Below are positions 22,901 to 34,500 of a stretch of DNA of 64,000 nt, one piece after another (positions within the stretch are counted from its first letter, which is position 1; each line of letters opens with the position of its first letter). The translations under genes and the position numbers were made by a program. A model generated the notes under the pieces. The model was given only the letters and a program-made list of their open reading frames with translations. It was not told the origin of the DNA and ran no database searches. The stretch comes from Protostelium mycophagum. Its lineage: Eukaryota > Evosea > Variosea > Protosteliida > Protosteliaceae. The stretch is from NCBI GenBank assembly GCA_002081555.1, contig MZNV01002743.1, positions 48,787 through 112,786 on the forward strand, read 5' to 3'.

Positions 22901-24428
22901 GACGTCAGGCCGGAATACAGACAAGAGAGGTTGACCTTTAAGAACAAGGACAACCTAATCACCATTTTGTCTCTGCCGATAGAGTTTGTGCAGCTGAGCG
23001 TCTTCGGTCTGACTTTGAAACAAGAGTGGTCCCGTAAGACAGCAGAGACGGGGGGCTACACCCTGTTTGAGGTGAAGATTTCCCGCCAATTTTATTTTCA
23101 AATTTGAAAGGATGTTTTTTTCTGAATTCTGACTCTTTATTCGGTAAAAGAAGCCGCAAAGAAAATCCTCATCTACAGAGTTGTAGATAGAGGCTGACGC
23201 ATTTTTCTCCAGATGATGACGCATTCCAGGTTCCTGAGAGTTTTATTTACGCATTCTTTTGGATTGTGCTTGTTTCTACCGCGATATTTTCGTGTTTAAT
23301 ATTTATCATGCTATTCCAATACAAAGGCAGATCTGCCATCAGAATTTTCTTGGAATATTCCATATTCAGGTGGGAATTTTCTCTGAAATTTCGGAGAAAA
23401 GTTGAACACGTATAGGGGAGTTTTTACGGTACTGGCGGTGGTGATTCCGTTTTTTGGAGGATTTTTAATTCTGCCTTGCATAAAGATGCTCCTGCGCATG
23501 TGGCCATGCATTGTAGATACCACAACAGAACCTCACGTATGTAATCCCTCGTCATCATCAATCTACAACGTTGTAAATACCCGAAAATGCCTCGACGACT
23601 TTACGAAAAATGAAAAATGGATCAAGTGCTAACAACGTCTAGTTGCTTCGCGTCTTTGACTTGGATATGTACTGTTACCAAGGGAAACACTGGGCCTTCT
23701 TAATTATGGGTCTCGTCGGGTTCACTCTCTACTTCCCCTTAGCTTTATACTCTTTACCCAAGATTCAGACAGCAGATCCCACTTCTGAGATTTTGAAGAA
23801 CACGAGGTGACGATGATGACCGGGATGTCATGATGACATCTTGACAGGTTTTTATTCCACCAAAAGATGCTGTACGCATTGCTCGTCATTTCTCAGGTAT
23901 TTTAATTTCAAAAGCAACGATAAAAAGCTGAGCGTTAATCGCAGATCTTGCAGAGTGGAGAAGTTCCACGCATCTTGGAAGCATTAGTGGTGTCTTTACT
24001 ACTGTTATTCGTCAGCTTGTACGGCTGTTGCAACATCAAGTGGATAAATAAAGCACAAGTCACAGTCTACATCGCTTCATCATGGACCTGTGGCATGTCA
24101 CTCTGGGCCTCATTTTACATGCAAAAGGAAGATGAGAGGTGAGTTGATCGTGTTTTTCGTCAAGATGAAAGCAATGCAAACCCGATACAACTTTACATTT
24201 TGACTCATCTTCAGAATCGCGAAACCACTTTTGGGATTGATCATCGGTTATGTCATCATCTTGATATGCTTCATCTTGTCTCTTATACCTGCCGTCCACA
24301 AGGTGTTCTACACCAACAAGAAGAATTTGGTCAGTGCATTTGACAGCCCCGTAAACGCAGAAAGAGAGCCGCTCATCGGCCCCAGCCCCAGGCTCTCTGC
24401 TCCGAGGTTGGCTCATGACGATCAATAA
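19909..24428 (+). CDS. Large receptor-like protein: ectodomain, EGF, Thr-rich stalk, multiple TM helices
   Basis: Signal peptide MRILISVLFLLFAQSLG, then a long beta-rich ectodomain over many exons (about 19960-22080) ending in an immunoglobulin/TIG-like strand pattern (DDYTIQCTIPRSNVGGTHLI). One EGF-like module at about 22160-22274 has CGANDACSGFGRC and CACVSGRSGSDC. A Thr/Ser/Pro-rich stalk (22320-22680) contains two similar VTVTSGEGT..TFTT units. The first membrane helix is SNIIATIFLAIWTIIVATIT (about 22745). A cytosolic or linker part follows, then at least five more helices to the end (for example YAFFWIVLVSTAIFSCLIF, VLAVVIPFFGGFLILP, HWAFLIMGLVGFTLYFPLAL, LLGLIIGYVIILICFIL). The layout recalls adhesion-type receptors, but I recognise no known seven-helix family. 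Two adjacent genes wrongly joined cannot be excluded. The intron near 21150-21240 is a microsatellite. Confidence 0.62.
21152..21236. repeat. CGACACACTACAT microsatellite in an intron
   Basis: Four or more tandem units of CGACACACTACAT, decaying rightward into CGACACACAT and CTACACACATTGT units. It sits in an intron of the EGF receptor-like gene. Confidence 0.85.
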
Positions 24429-24662
24429 AATGCAAGACATGATTACGATCATTTGTCACTTTATATATATACCGTTAGGATGAGCTAAACTGTGAAAGAT
24501 AAGTCTTCGATTCTGTGCAGCTGCCAGGATATGGAGCTGTATTTCCATTTCACCATTGTATAATTTCATTTGACAAACCCACTCCAGAGAAGCATCAAAT
24601 GTAATTTGAACATGATATATATATTCTAATGCCAAAAGAACACATTTTTTACAATATATTCC

Positions 24663-25625
24663 TCATTTCCACGAAATCCCAATCAAGTTAACATAAGGAA
24701 GTATGTGGAGCAAGACAAACACCGGTACTGATAGTATTACGATGGTGCTGCACTCCTTCTCCACTGCCTTGACTTTGATACTCTCGTGGCTGTATAATGC
24801 AGCCACCTGCTCCACCCACTCTATCATTTCCTCAGATGGTATATCTTCCACAAAGATGTACAGCGATCAAGGCGGTAGACCTGGCCGGCGCGGTGTTGTT
24901 GATTGAAATGATTCTTTCGTGTGTGCCTGTAGCCCAGAAAGAAGGCGTCTGTCGGGGAAGTGTTGATGCTGCCTTCTGTACCGCCAGCCGAGGTGTTGCT
25001 ATTTCTTTCATGGCCTCGATGAAGCGATAGGAGAAACTATTGGTGCCATATGCCCTCTGATTCTCCCCGGCTGCTGATAGCACCTCGAGACGGGTGTTGC
25101 CTAAAATAAGGCTGTTGGTCGATGCTGCTGCATGGCAACAGTCAAAGATGACAAGGATATCCACCGAATTGTATCTGTTTTAAGTGAGATAGTTTCTTTC
25201 TCTATGACTGACACTAGAAGAGAATTCTCGGCATCTAAGAGAACGACATCAGATGTTGGGGAGCTTTGGGTGTTACCAAGGTAGAGCGTTCGATTAACCA
25301 ATCGACCATGACCAACGTAGACCCAGACGAGGAGAGAGCGAGGTGAAGAGGATCGTTCGAGATCACCCGCGTGATAGCTGATGAAGGGCGCGGGAGCGCG
25401 CCACGTCTGAGCGACCCATTTTACAGGGATGACCTCGGCTTCATGAGTGTTTTGAAAATAATCTCCAATAATCTCGGCGTCCTCCTTCGCATGAGTATCG
25501 TCATCCCAGTTGTGAAGAACAACTCGTATAGCTCCATATTTTGTTGCCGTGTTGGGGTTCGTAAGTGCCGAGCTGAATAGAGTGCCAAACTCCTCTCGAG
25601 TGATGTGTTGTGTACTGACTCGCAT
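24663..25625 (-). CDS. Caspase-like peptidase with C-terminal membrane helix
   Basis: Clan CD (caspase/metacaspase fold) protein. Starting at 25625 (MRVSTQHITREEFGTLF), the fold reads IRVVLHNWDDDTHAKEDAEI, then the catalytic His in LLVWVYVGHG (about 25310). Removal of a 38-nt intron joins LLDAENSLLV to YNSVDILVIFDCCHAAAST (about 25160), with the catalytic Cys in DCCHA. A later stretch (NSFSYRFIEAMKEI, about 25040) matches the small-subunit part. Near 24840 the frame shifts and a short intron must be assumed. The C-terminus has a single hydrophobic helix (IVILSVPVFVLLHILPYVNL), suggesting tail anchoring. Similar TREEF-type caspase-like proteins occur in fungi. A second minus-strand frame from 25846 (MPLYVLVLASPPLF) could be an upstream exon but I cannot splice it in frame. 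Confidence 0.72.
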
Positions 25626-25971
25626 TTCGTGGAATGTTTACGACCGGTTTTGGGCGAGTTGTAGATTGTCATTCCATTTTCTGGCCCAAATTCTTCGACA
25701 ATTCTTGGAGTTACGTTCGTGGCTGAGCGGTGAACACTAATTCGAGGAGCATACCGAAGCTGTGAAAGAGTGGTGAATTCTTGTGTCCAGTTTGAGCCTG
25801 CTTGAAAAAGTGGCGGTGAGGCAAGGACAAGAACGTACAGAGGCATCTTCTATATGTTAATATTGATAATATTTCATTATAAGATCAGAAACCCTCAGAT
25901 TCTATTAGAAATTACAAGAGCGGATTTCAACGAAATTAAATTTACTTTCGAAATTTCAAATTTTCCGACCC
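25626..25971. other. Spacer between caspase-like and DUF202 genes
   Basis: Shared upstream region of two divergent genes. It holds the open minus-strand stretch beginning at 25846, with an N-terminal hydrophobic run and an NWT glycosylation site, which may be an unspliced N-terminal exon of the caspase-like gene. The right part (25855-25965) is AT-rich. Confidence 0.35.
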
Positions 25972-26478
25972 ATGGCAGACAGGCTCGACACAGACGACGC
26001 ACTCTTAGAACCCAAGAGAAGAGACAACTTCTTGTTCAAAGACGTACCAAATTCCGGATCAACAGCACGTGATCTGCTTGCCAATGAGAGGACCTATCTT
26101 GCTTGGGTCAGAACATCCATCTCCTGCATCGCCCTTGGTGTCGCCATCGCCAAAGTCATTCCGCTTCTGTCTTCAGATCAGAGTCATTCCAGAGTCTTAG
26201 CAGAAGTAGCCGGACTTCTACTGGCCATCTTAGGATTGTCCATACTGATCTATGGCTATTGGCGGTATAGATTGATAGAAGATCGCATACAGAGAGGACA
26301 ATTTTCGATCGAGAAGTTCGGAGGATTGGCTGTGCTGATAATGGCGTTCCTCTCTGGAGGATTGATTGTAGCTCTCATTGGCATCGGATTTCAGAATAAT
26401 CAGAGTAGTGGGGTGGTGCCCATCTCAACAAAAGACTTGAAGATGGCATTAAAAAAGCTCATAGAAGATGAACTATGA
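25972..26478 (+). CDS. DUF202 (YidH-type) membrane protein
   Basis: Intronless frame of 168 codons. The N-terminal half contains the family signature (STARDLLANERTYLAWVRTS) followed by three membrane helices: ISCIALGVAIAKVIPLL, VLAEVAGLLLAILGLSILIYG and LAVLIMAFLSGGLIVALIGIG. A basic cytosolic turn (YWRYRLIEDRIQRGQF) separates helices 2 and 3. DUF202 proteins occur in bacteria, fungi and protists. Related domains are found in the yeast vacuolar transporter chaperone complex, but a function for stand-alone copies is not established. The lack of introns in a strongly intron-rich region is notable. Confidence 0.88.
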   Translation: MADRLDTDDALLEPKRRDNFLFKDVPNSGSTARDLLANERTYLAWVRTSISCIALGVAIAKVIPLLSSDQSHSRVLAEVAGLLLAILGLSILIYGYWRYRLIEDRIQRGQFSIEKFGGLAVLIMAFLSGGLIVALIGIGFQNNQSSGVVPISTKDLKMALKKLIEDEL

Positions 26479-26716
26479 GGAAATTTCGATTTTTTTAGCT
26501 CATTTAAGCAATTTAATATTAAAAAGTACTCCTTTTATTACATTCTCGTGTAATACAATTTGTCCCTTGATATTAATATTCATTTGGACACCAGCTGATG
26601 CTTCTGCACACCAACCTCTTTATTACAAATATTAATTTTAATTAAAAAAGAATTTCGGCGAAATTTGAATTCGTGCAAGTCATCAAGAACGAAAGGACAC
26701 AAGCAGCACAACGACG

Positions 26717-28280
26717 ATGCAGAGATATCTCACGAAACAACCACTGATTCGCTCATTCGGTCCTCCATTCAAATCAATTACCCACAGGTGAATCAACATT
26801 TTAAATTGGAGGTCACCATCGACAGCCGTCCTCTATCCATCTCTGTTTACAGCGCACGTCCATATGACAAAAAATTCCTCAAAGCAGAGAACAAATCGAG
26901 AGGTAATCCACACCAACTCAATTTCATACAAGCACGTCTTGACAAGGAAACAACCAAATATGCCAAAGAAAGTGAAGCAGTCTGTCTCTTTGTGAATGAT
27001 GACGCACCTGCAGAAGTGAGGCTTGCATACGTCATCATGTGTCGTTTTTAATGATCTCAGACATTGAAAGAACTGAAAGAAGGAGGAACTAAACTACTTC
27101 TTTTGAGATGTGCAGGATTCAATCAGGTAGATGATATTCTTCCAAACATCAGGATCTCACAACCTGGAGGTGGATCTTAAGGCAGCTAAAGAGATGAAGT
27201 TATCTGTGAGGAATGTGCCGAGTTACTCTCCTCATGCTGTCGCCGAGTTTGCAGTGGGCCTCCTCTTAACTCTCAGGTCGTGTCCTCGCAAGCGAACATG
27301 TTTATTTATTGAAAAGACTTGGAAATTTTTTCAAATGTCCTTTAGGAAAATTAAAAAATATAAAATATTTATTTCTGAATATTTTTTAATATTTTGCAGT
27401 CGAAAAATCCACAGGGCTCACAACAGGATACGGGAACAAAATTTTGAGCTCAACGGCTTGACGGGCCAGAATATTCACGGAAAAGTCGTGGGTGTCATGG
27501 GAACCGGAAAAATCGGAGAAATTTTCGCGAGAATTATGTGTGGATTTGGATGCCACGTCATCGCTTGGGACGCAGAAAAAAACTCTAGTCTCGAAAAATT
27601 GGACAATTTTCGTTATGTCGACAAAGAAGAATTATTGTCGACGTCAGGTATGTACATCGTAGACATATGTCGACATCCTGACGCGTTGTAGACATCATTT
27701 CGTTGCATCTGCCACTTTTCCCGGAAACAGAAAACCTGATTTGTAAACACACGATAGATAAGATGAAGAGAGGGGTGACAATCATCAACACGTCTAGAGG
27801 ACAACTCATTGACTCTGAAGCCGTTGTAGATGGTCTTCGTACTGGACAGATAGGCTCTTTAGGTTTGATGTGCATTATGATACCCACAATATATTGTTCT
27901 GCCAATATTTAATTTTTTAAAAAAGAAATTTTTTCTGGTTGTAGATGCAAAGATCAACCTCGTTGTAGACGACCAAATCTGATTAGTACAGCGCTAGACG
28001 TTTACTCTGCGGAAAAAGAATATTTCTTTGAAAATTCAGAAGAGGATATCATACAAGACAGTCATTTGAACTCTCTACTACAATTTCCCAACGTGATTGT
28101 CACCAGCCACCAGGCTTTCTTTACGCAACAAGCACTGGTAATATTGATTTCAAACTATCATTTTTATTTACCATTTTATCATCAAGCTAACTTGACAAGG
28201 AGTCAATCTCCAAGACGGTGTTTGATAATGCAGAAGCTTTCCAGAGAGGGACCCCTGACAATGAGCTGGCCACAGATTAA
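26717..28280 (+). CDS. D-lactate dehydrogenase (bacterial LdhA type), probable mitochondrial leader
   Basis: NAD-dependent D-2-hydroxyacid dehydrogenase interconverting pyruvate and D-lactate. From the ATG at 26717 (MQRYLTKQPLIRSFGPPFKS), splicing out a 38-nt intron continues into SRPLSISVYSARPYDKKF. Matches to bacterial LdhA run throughout: SEAVCLFVNDDAP, LLLLRCAGFNQVD, VRNVPSYSPHAVAEFAVGLL, the NAD-binding GVMGTGKIGEIFARI (about 27490), DIISLHLPLFPET, GVTIINTSRGQLIDSEAVVDG (about 27775), DVYSAEKEYFFENSEEDI, and NVIVTSHQAFFTQQAL with the active-site His. The last exon is LDKESISKTVFDNAEAFQ and ends at 28280. The N-terminal 20 or so residues are basic, hydroxylated and lack acids, as in mitochondrial leaders. 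Close likeness to bacterial LdhA suggests acquisition from bacteria followed by intron gain. Confidence 0.87.
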
Positions 28281-28592
28281 AAAAATTGACTCCAAATAAA
28301 ATCAGATATTACTGCAGTCAGTGTGACTCAGAGTATGGCAAGACAGTCAAAACATTAAGACTTGATACATTTCTGGATGCTCCTCATGTCAGGAGCTGCA
28401 CAACCACTCTTCTGATCAATTGATTCGAAATCATGCATAAATAAACGGTTCTGACAAGGGAAGATCCGTTGGACATTGTTTTATGAAAAGGTGCTCTTGA
28501 AACGCATGCCCAGTGATGCCCGCCTTTTAGAGTCTGCACCATCAACAGAAAGACTTCATAGGTGTGAACAACCATGAGATGATGAATCCACA
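28281..28592. other. Convergent 3' spacer
   Basis: Space between the 3' ends of the D-lactate dehydrogenase (plus) and the giant hybrid kinase (minus). A 70-codon minus frame (28596-28384) has no recognisable content. I see no gene here. Confidence 0.4.
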
Positions 28593-31500
28593 TCAACCTC
28601 TTTCTTTATTTTTTACAGCACTGGTGATATCTATCCTTTGGAATGGCTTCGTGATGTATGTGTTCATGCCACTCTGAATCGCCTGCATGGAGAACGTGTC
28701 CCTCGCGTTTGCAGACACACCGATGATGGTGATGCTCGCGGATGGATCGACATTTGATTCTTGTTCATAGTTTCTGATTGCTTTTGTTGCTTGTAGGCCA
28801 TTCATGATTGGCATCTCGATGTCCATCTGAATTGACATTTCAGCGAAATTTCACGAAAAATGGGTACAAACTCACGAATATGGCCAGATACTTTGTGCCG
28901 GCGACGAACTTGTCGACAGCTTCCCTCCCATCATTCGCGGTGTCGACAAAATATCCTTCTTTCTCCAAGATCTTTCTGAGAAGTTTCTGGTTGATCATAT
29001 TGTCATCTACAACGAGTACGGTTTGCCTCTCTGTACTTGCTTCTACTTTTCTTTTGGATGAAGTAGAAGTACGAAGCTCTGAGTCTGCCTTTCTCTTCTT
29101 TATATTCTCTTCGAAAGTCTGACATTATTACCTCAGTTTTATATATATTTATATATATATGTATTTATTTATTTCTTTATATATATATATATTTATTAAT
29201 CATGTGGTAAAACCAGATCTTTGTGAAACACTATTCCATACCGCGATTTTCTACGGTTAATACCGCGTTTTTAAAGATCCAAATCCGTTTAACACGAAGA
29301 CGATATCAAATCAAAATATCAATGTAATACTAGTTTGTAAATGCGAAACGCCAGCATTAAATCTCGACTCACTTTCCCTTTTCCGATTACCGAAAAAATA
29401 AATGTGGATCCGATGCCTTTTGTACTCTGCAGCGTGATATCGCCACCCATCATATTCACCAACTCTTTGGATATCTTTAATCCCAAACCGCTTCCACCGT
29501 ATTTGAAATAAGTGGAAGAGTTCGCCTGCGAGAAGCGCTTGAAAAGCCTGGAGGCCTCGTCTTCTGTCAATCCTATACCGGTATCTGTGATTTGAAAATT
29601 TAGACGGACGTTGTTGTCTTCGAGGTTTTCGTATCTGAGAGATTTAATTTATTTCAGAAGTAAATAACTGATGACAAGTGCAGCTTTGCCGCCGGGGATC
29701 TTCCGTTGTTGATGTGCGTCTTTAAATCCAATTCCGGGTTTGCGAACGATATTCGCAATAGGATCAAGATAAAAAGAATCGGATGAATACCTTAGGTGGA
29801 TGGTGATCCCGCCCTTCTCCGTAAATTTTATGGAATTCGACAATAAATTGATCAAGACTTGGGTAAGTCGGTGGTTATCACCCTCTACAACTCTCTCTTC
29901 GTCTTCCTTTAATGTGTCTAAATTTAATGACAGCTCTTTCTCCTTTAACTTTGCTTTGAACATTGAAATCACATTGTTCAAAACCTGGAAATATTATTCT
30001 TGATCATTTCAGGATTGTAGATGCGGTTGTAGATGTGATTGTAGATGGGGAAATACCTTATATGGCATAAAGTCTTGCTTTTCTATTTTCATTTGTTTTT
30101 GTTCTAGCATAGAGAGCGTGAGTACCGTGTCGACAATCTCCTTCAAATGATCTGAAGATATGGATACCGCCGAAAGTAGCTCCTTCATCTCGTCCATCTA
30201 CAACCAGTCATTCTTTTTTTCTCGAAAAGTGTCGTGAATTTCGCGGAAAACTGTGGGGACGAAGGTGTTACGGCGAAGCCGCACATTTAAAGACGTCATC
30301 CGTTGCAACAAAACTACACGCATGAGATAATTTCGAAGCACGCAACTACAAATGAGTATTGTATCTGTCAAGCCACAATAGAAACGAACGATCGACTTTA
30401 AAGTCGAATCATACAAAACTCTAGCAAAATTGATATGATGACACTCACCCCAGAATTGATGATGGAGGAGTTATGCATCGGAAGAGATATGTCTTGGAAT
30501 TGTTTTGTCAAGTTTTCGTAAACCTAGATATATGATTAGAATATTTGATATATATATAATATAATATATATAATATATATAATATAATATATATAATTAT
30601 AATATATATAATATAATATATATAATACATATAATATAATATATATAAAAATATATATATCATGAGGCTCACCTCGTTCAATAATTGTGTGGATCCGTAT
30701 ATTCCGTTCAGTGGATTACGTAATTCTAAAAATAGATCAGATGTTGATGACGTCACTACCGCGTAAAGAAAAGTAGATTCCAGCTCTTCACAAACCATAA
30801 TAGGATGTAAAAGCTACGATAAAAATAAAACAAAAACTCACCGTGGCACAATACATCTATAAACTCCTCCAATCTCTTCTGCACAGATGCCAACTCCGAG
30901 CTTAATGCTCTGTACCTATGATATCGTCAATATATGTCTCACCTTTTCACAATAAAAACGCCGCAGCAAGCACAAAGAACCTCGTCTCATTGCGTAAATA
31001 AAACACCAAGACAAACATCAACATAAAAATAATCTACCTCCTCTCAGACACCAGCAACTGCGAGAACTTGGCATTATCCAGTTGCATCGCCATCTGGCTC
31101 GCGATAATGTTTACCACCTTGGCTCTACCTTCGTTAAATGCGTCGTCCAGCAGGTTATTCTCCAAGTAAACGACTCCTTTGCACTCTTTGTTCTTCTGGA
31201 TGGGCACGCACAGCACTGAGCGCGCGGAGTTTTGTAGAAACGAAGAGTTCTGATCATCTCTGTTGGTCTGGCCCACCAGGACCACCTGAAATTTCAGGGA
31301 AAAGTCGGTGAAATTTCGTGGAAAATCGGTCACCTCTCTTGTGCGAGCGACATACGAGATGATGGCTGCTGGACAATTCGGATGTTTGTCAATTCCCGCC
31401 TATCATATTAAACGAAAAATATAAATTAAAAGTAGAAATGCAGTTGTAGAATGGAAAGACTTACAGCCCTCATGGTGTCGACTTGAATACTCTCGGCATC

Positions 31501-34500
31501 ACCTTCAGCGACGATGATTAGCTCATCAGAAGATTCCTCCATCAGTGCAAATAATCCTCTAAAAATAGATCAGATCATGAGATGAGATGACATGACATGA
31601 CATGACATGTGCTCACCTCTGGGCCCCAGAATTCTCCATCATGAGTCGCATCATGGTTTCTAAAAGATGTTCTAAACTAGAGTCAGTCGATACCGCCTCC
31701 GTGATTTTCATCATCAATTGTAGATCCATCTTCTCATCCTCCGATTCTACAACTCGTCAGTCTCAAACAAATGAGACGATGACATATGTCATGTGATGAC
31801 GTCATTACCGGGCTCGCTGATGACAGATTGCCTCCTCTCGTCCTTGTCATCCATAATTAAATTCTCCGTGAGATAATCTTGGAATTGTGTTCTGTTCATG
31901 TGAATTTCATCTAAAAGAATTAATAATATAATACTTCATCTGTTGTTGCTTGGCAACGGATCCCCACGATGCATACAGCTGATAAGCTTGTTGTGCGTAA
32001 CTGATGACGTCATCATCCGTCCCGGAAATTTCTCGGAAAATTCACCTCTTTGTACAAACTGGAACCCCCTCCTTCTGCCACAACTTGGCCATCTTCTCAC
32101 AGATGTAAGCTTCGTAGTTGGGGTTATGATATCTTCTCGCGGCGGACCTGGCCGATTCGAGATATCTCGCCGCAGATATGACGTCGTTCTCGATTTCGAA
32201 ACACATGGCTTTCATCATTAGAACTTTACACTCTGAGTTGGCCGGGCATGTTTTGTTCAATTCCTCGAATTCTCTACGTCCTTCGTCTATTCGTTGTAGA
32301 TAGATCTACTTACGTCTCAGTTTCATTGGAATGAGATTTTTCTGAGAAGATCCTTCACGAAATAAAAATCAGAAAATGGCGAGTTGTAGATACGTACTTC
32401 TTTACGTAAATGGTAGCCTTCGGCCATTGCTTCAGGTGACTCCAGCCATCCAGAAGCAAAGGAAGTCAGGTACAACATGGCCTGAATTCCATCAAAAATC
32501 CACCGAAATTTCAAGTTACGTACCGCGTGGAATTTGATCTCACGGTTGACCCAGTGCCCCACCCTCCCTTCCTGATTTGTACAGACGAAATCGAGCAACT
32601 ACAACGCGTCATTCCGGTTTCCGAAAAACTTTTCGACCTCGTAGATCTTGGGCCAATCGTGTGAATCTTGCCAGAAATATATTTGTAATTTCCCGCATTG
32701 CCATAGCGACCAATCGGTGGGGTATTGATTCTCCATCTTAAATCGCTCTTCGGTGACCTCCGCCTCTGCGTCTAAATGCCATCTACACTTGTAAACATAT
32801 TTATATGAATATATTTATATGAATATATTTATATTTTTATGATATATTTCTCAATATATTTTATATCGTGTTTTGAGATCTCGTGAATGTGGATCAATTT
32901 ATATGTCACGAGATCCTTCAATCATATATTTACAATTTTATTTATATAAATGTGAAATTCACCTTAGAGGGAGGCATGCAGCACGTAAAAATTGGTACAT
33001 AAAGTCGTTCGTTGCTGACAAGAATTCTCTGACCCTTTTGTAGATGTCCCACACCTATTAATATTTATTTAATTAAATAATATTATTTAATATATATATT
33101 ATGTATGTATTTAATATTATTTTTTACTATATATTTTTAAACTGATTTTTGAGAAATTTTTTCGCAAGGATTTTTCCACGAAAAATTATTTCGATGAATG
33201 GCAATCATCTTGATAAAGATGAGATAAGACATCATGACAAAGACTCACCTGTGCCAAGTCGACACCACTATGATATCTCATGGTGACACTGTGGTGATTC
33301 GTGTAATACCCCATCACAATATCTCCGGTCTCCATGGCAGCGTCAAATGCCAGATCTATCGTTTCGTAAGAATCGCTGAGGGGAGAGCAGAGTGGATCCG
33401 TAGATGCTCCAACAGAATGGAAGACTCTGCTTTTCAGTGTGGGGGCGGGAAATCTGGAAATTTGAATTTCAAAATCTCGGTTTATTTCCGTCCAAAAAAC
33501 TAGTCGTGATCGTTGTAGATGCAAAATAAAACTCACCTCTTTAATAACTCCATGCCGAGCCTGCCAAACTCATATGCCTTTCTGTTGTCAGGATACAAGA
33601 ATCCTGGAAATTTCAATCAATTTTCTACGAAATTTATTTACCGCAGTGGGCGAAACACGCTGAGGAGGCAGAGCACAATCCCCAGCTAAGGGTCATATTT
33701 GCCGCTTTTGTACACACCAACTGCATCAACTTCGATCTAAAAATAGATCAGTCACGTGACGCGATTTTCACCGAAATTTCACTCACTTCCCCATGCAAAA
33801 GGTGGGTGCCCACAGCCAGCATATGAGCTCCATGCAAACGACATGGTCCTCATTTGTCACGAGAGGCATTGTGTCTATCAACGAAGAGATGCTCCTGTCG
33901 TTGATACTTTTGTCTAAAAGCGCGTATTCTTCGGACATCTAAACAGCTCAGTTGTCTTGAAGATTCGCGACGTCGTGTGTTGGTGGCTGCAGCTTTGCTG
34001 CAGGGAGTTACAGGATACTATTTTTATAAGGTTGATTAAATTGTAACATTTTGTGACACATAGGCGATTATTTGGATGCAACTCGAGTGTTAAATATACC
34101 ACAATGGTAGATGGTCTTCATGATGCAGAAGTTATTGCACCGCAATAGTATTGACATACACTTTGTGCACCACTTTGTTTTCTCTGCTATTGATTGATAC
34201 AAAAGATCTAGATGATATCTTCATGACAGATCTAATCTACAGATCCGTTACCATGGTGACCAGGGCTTCGTCCGATGTGTCAATATCGGGGATAAATACT
34301 CCATAAGATGCCAAACAGTTTCGTGTGACAGAGTATACCTCCACATATCGCAGTTGCATCTACAACAACATCAGGCTCTTTACATTTGGATATTTATGAT
34401 GCGATATTATCCAAGGGTTTAGGATTTAAGATATGGTGTTGTGTTGGTCTGCAGCTTTGGATCGCCGAAATCCACAATCCACATCCACAAGAAATATATT

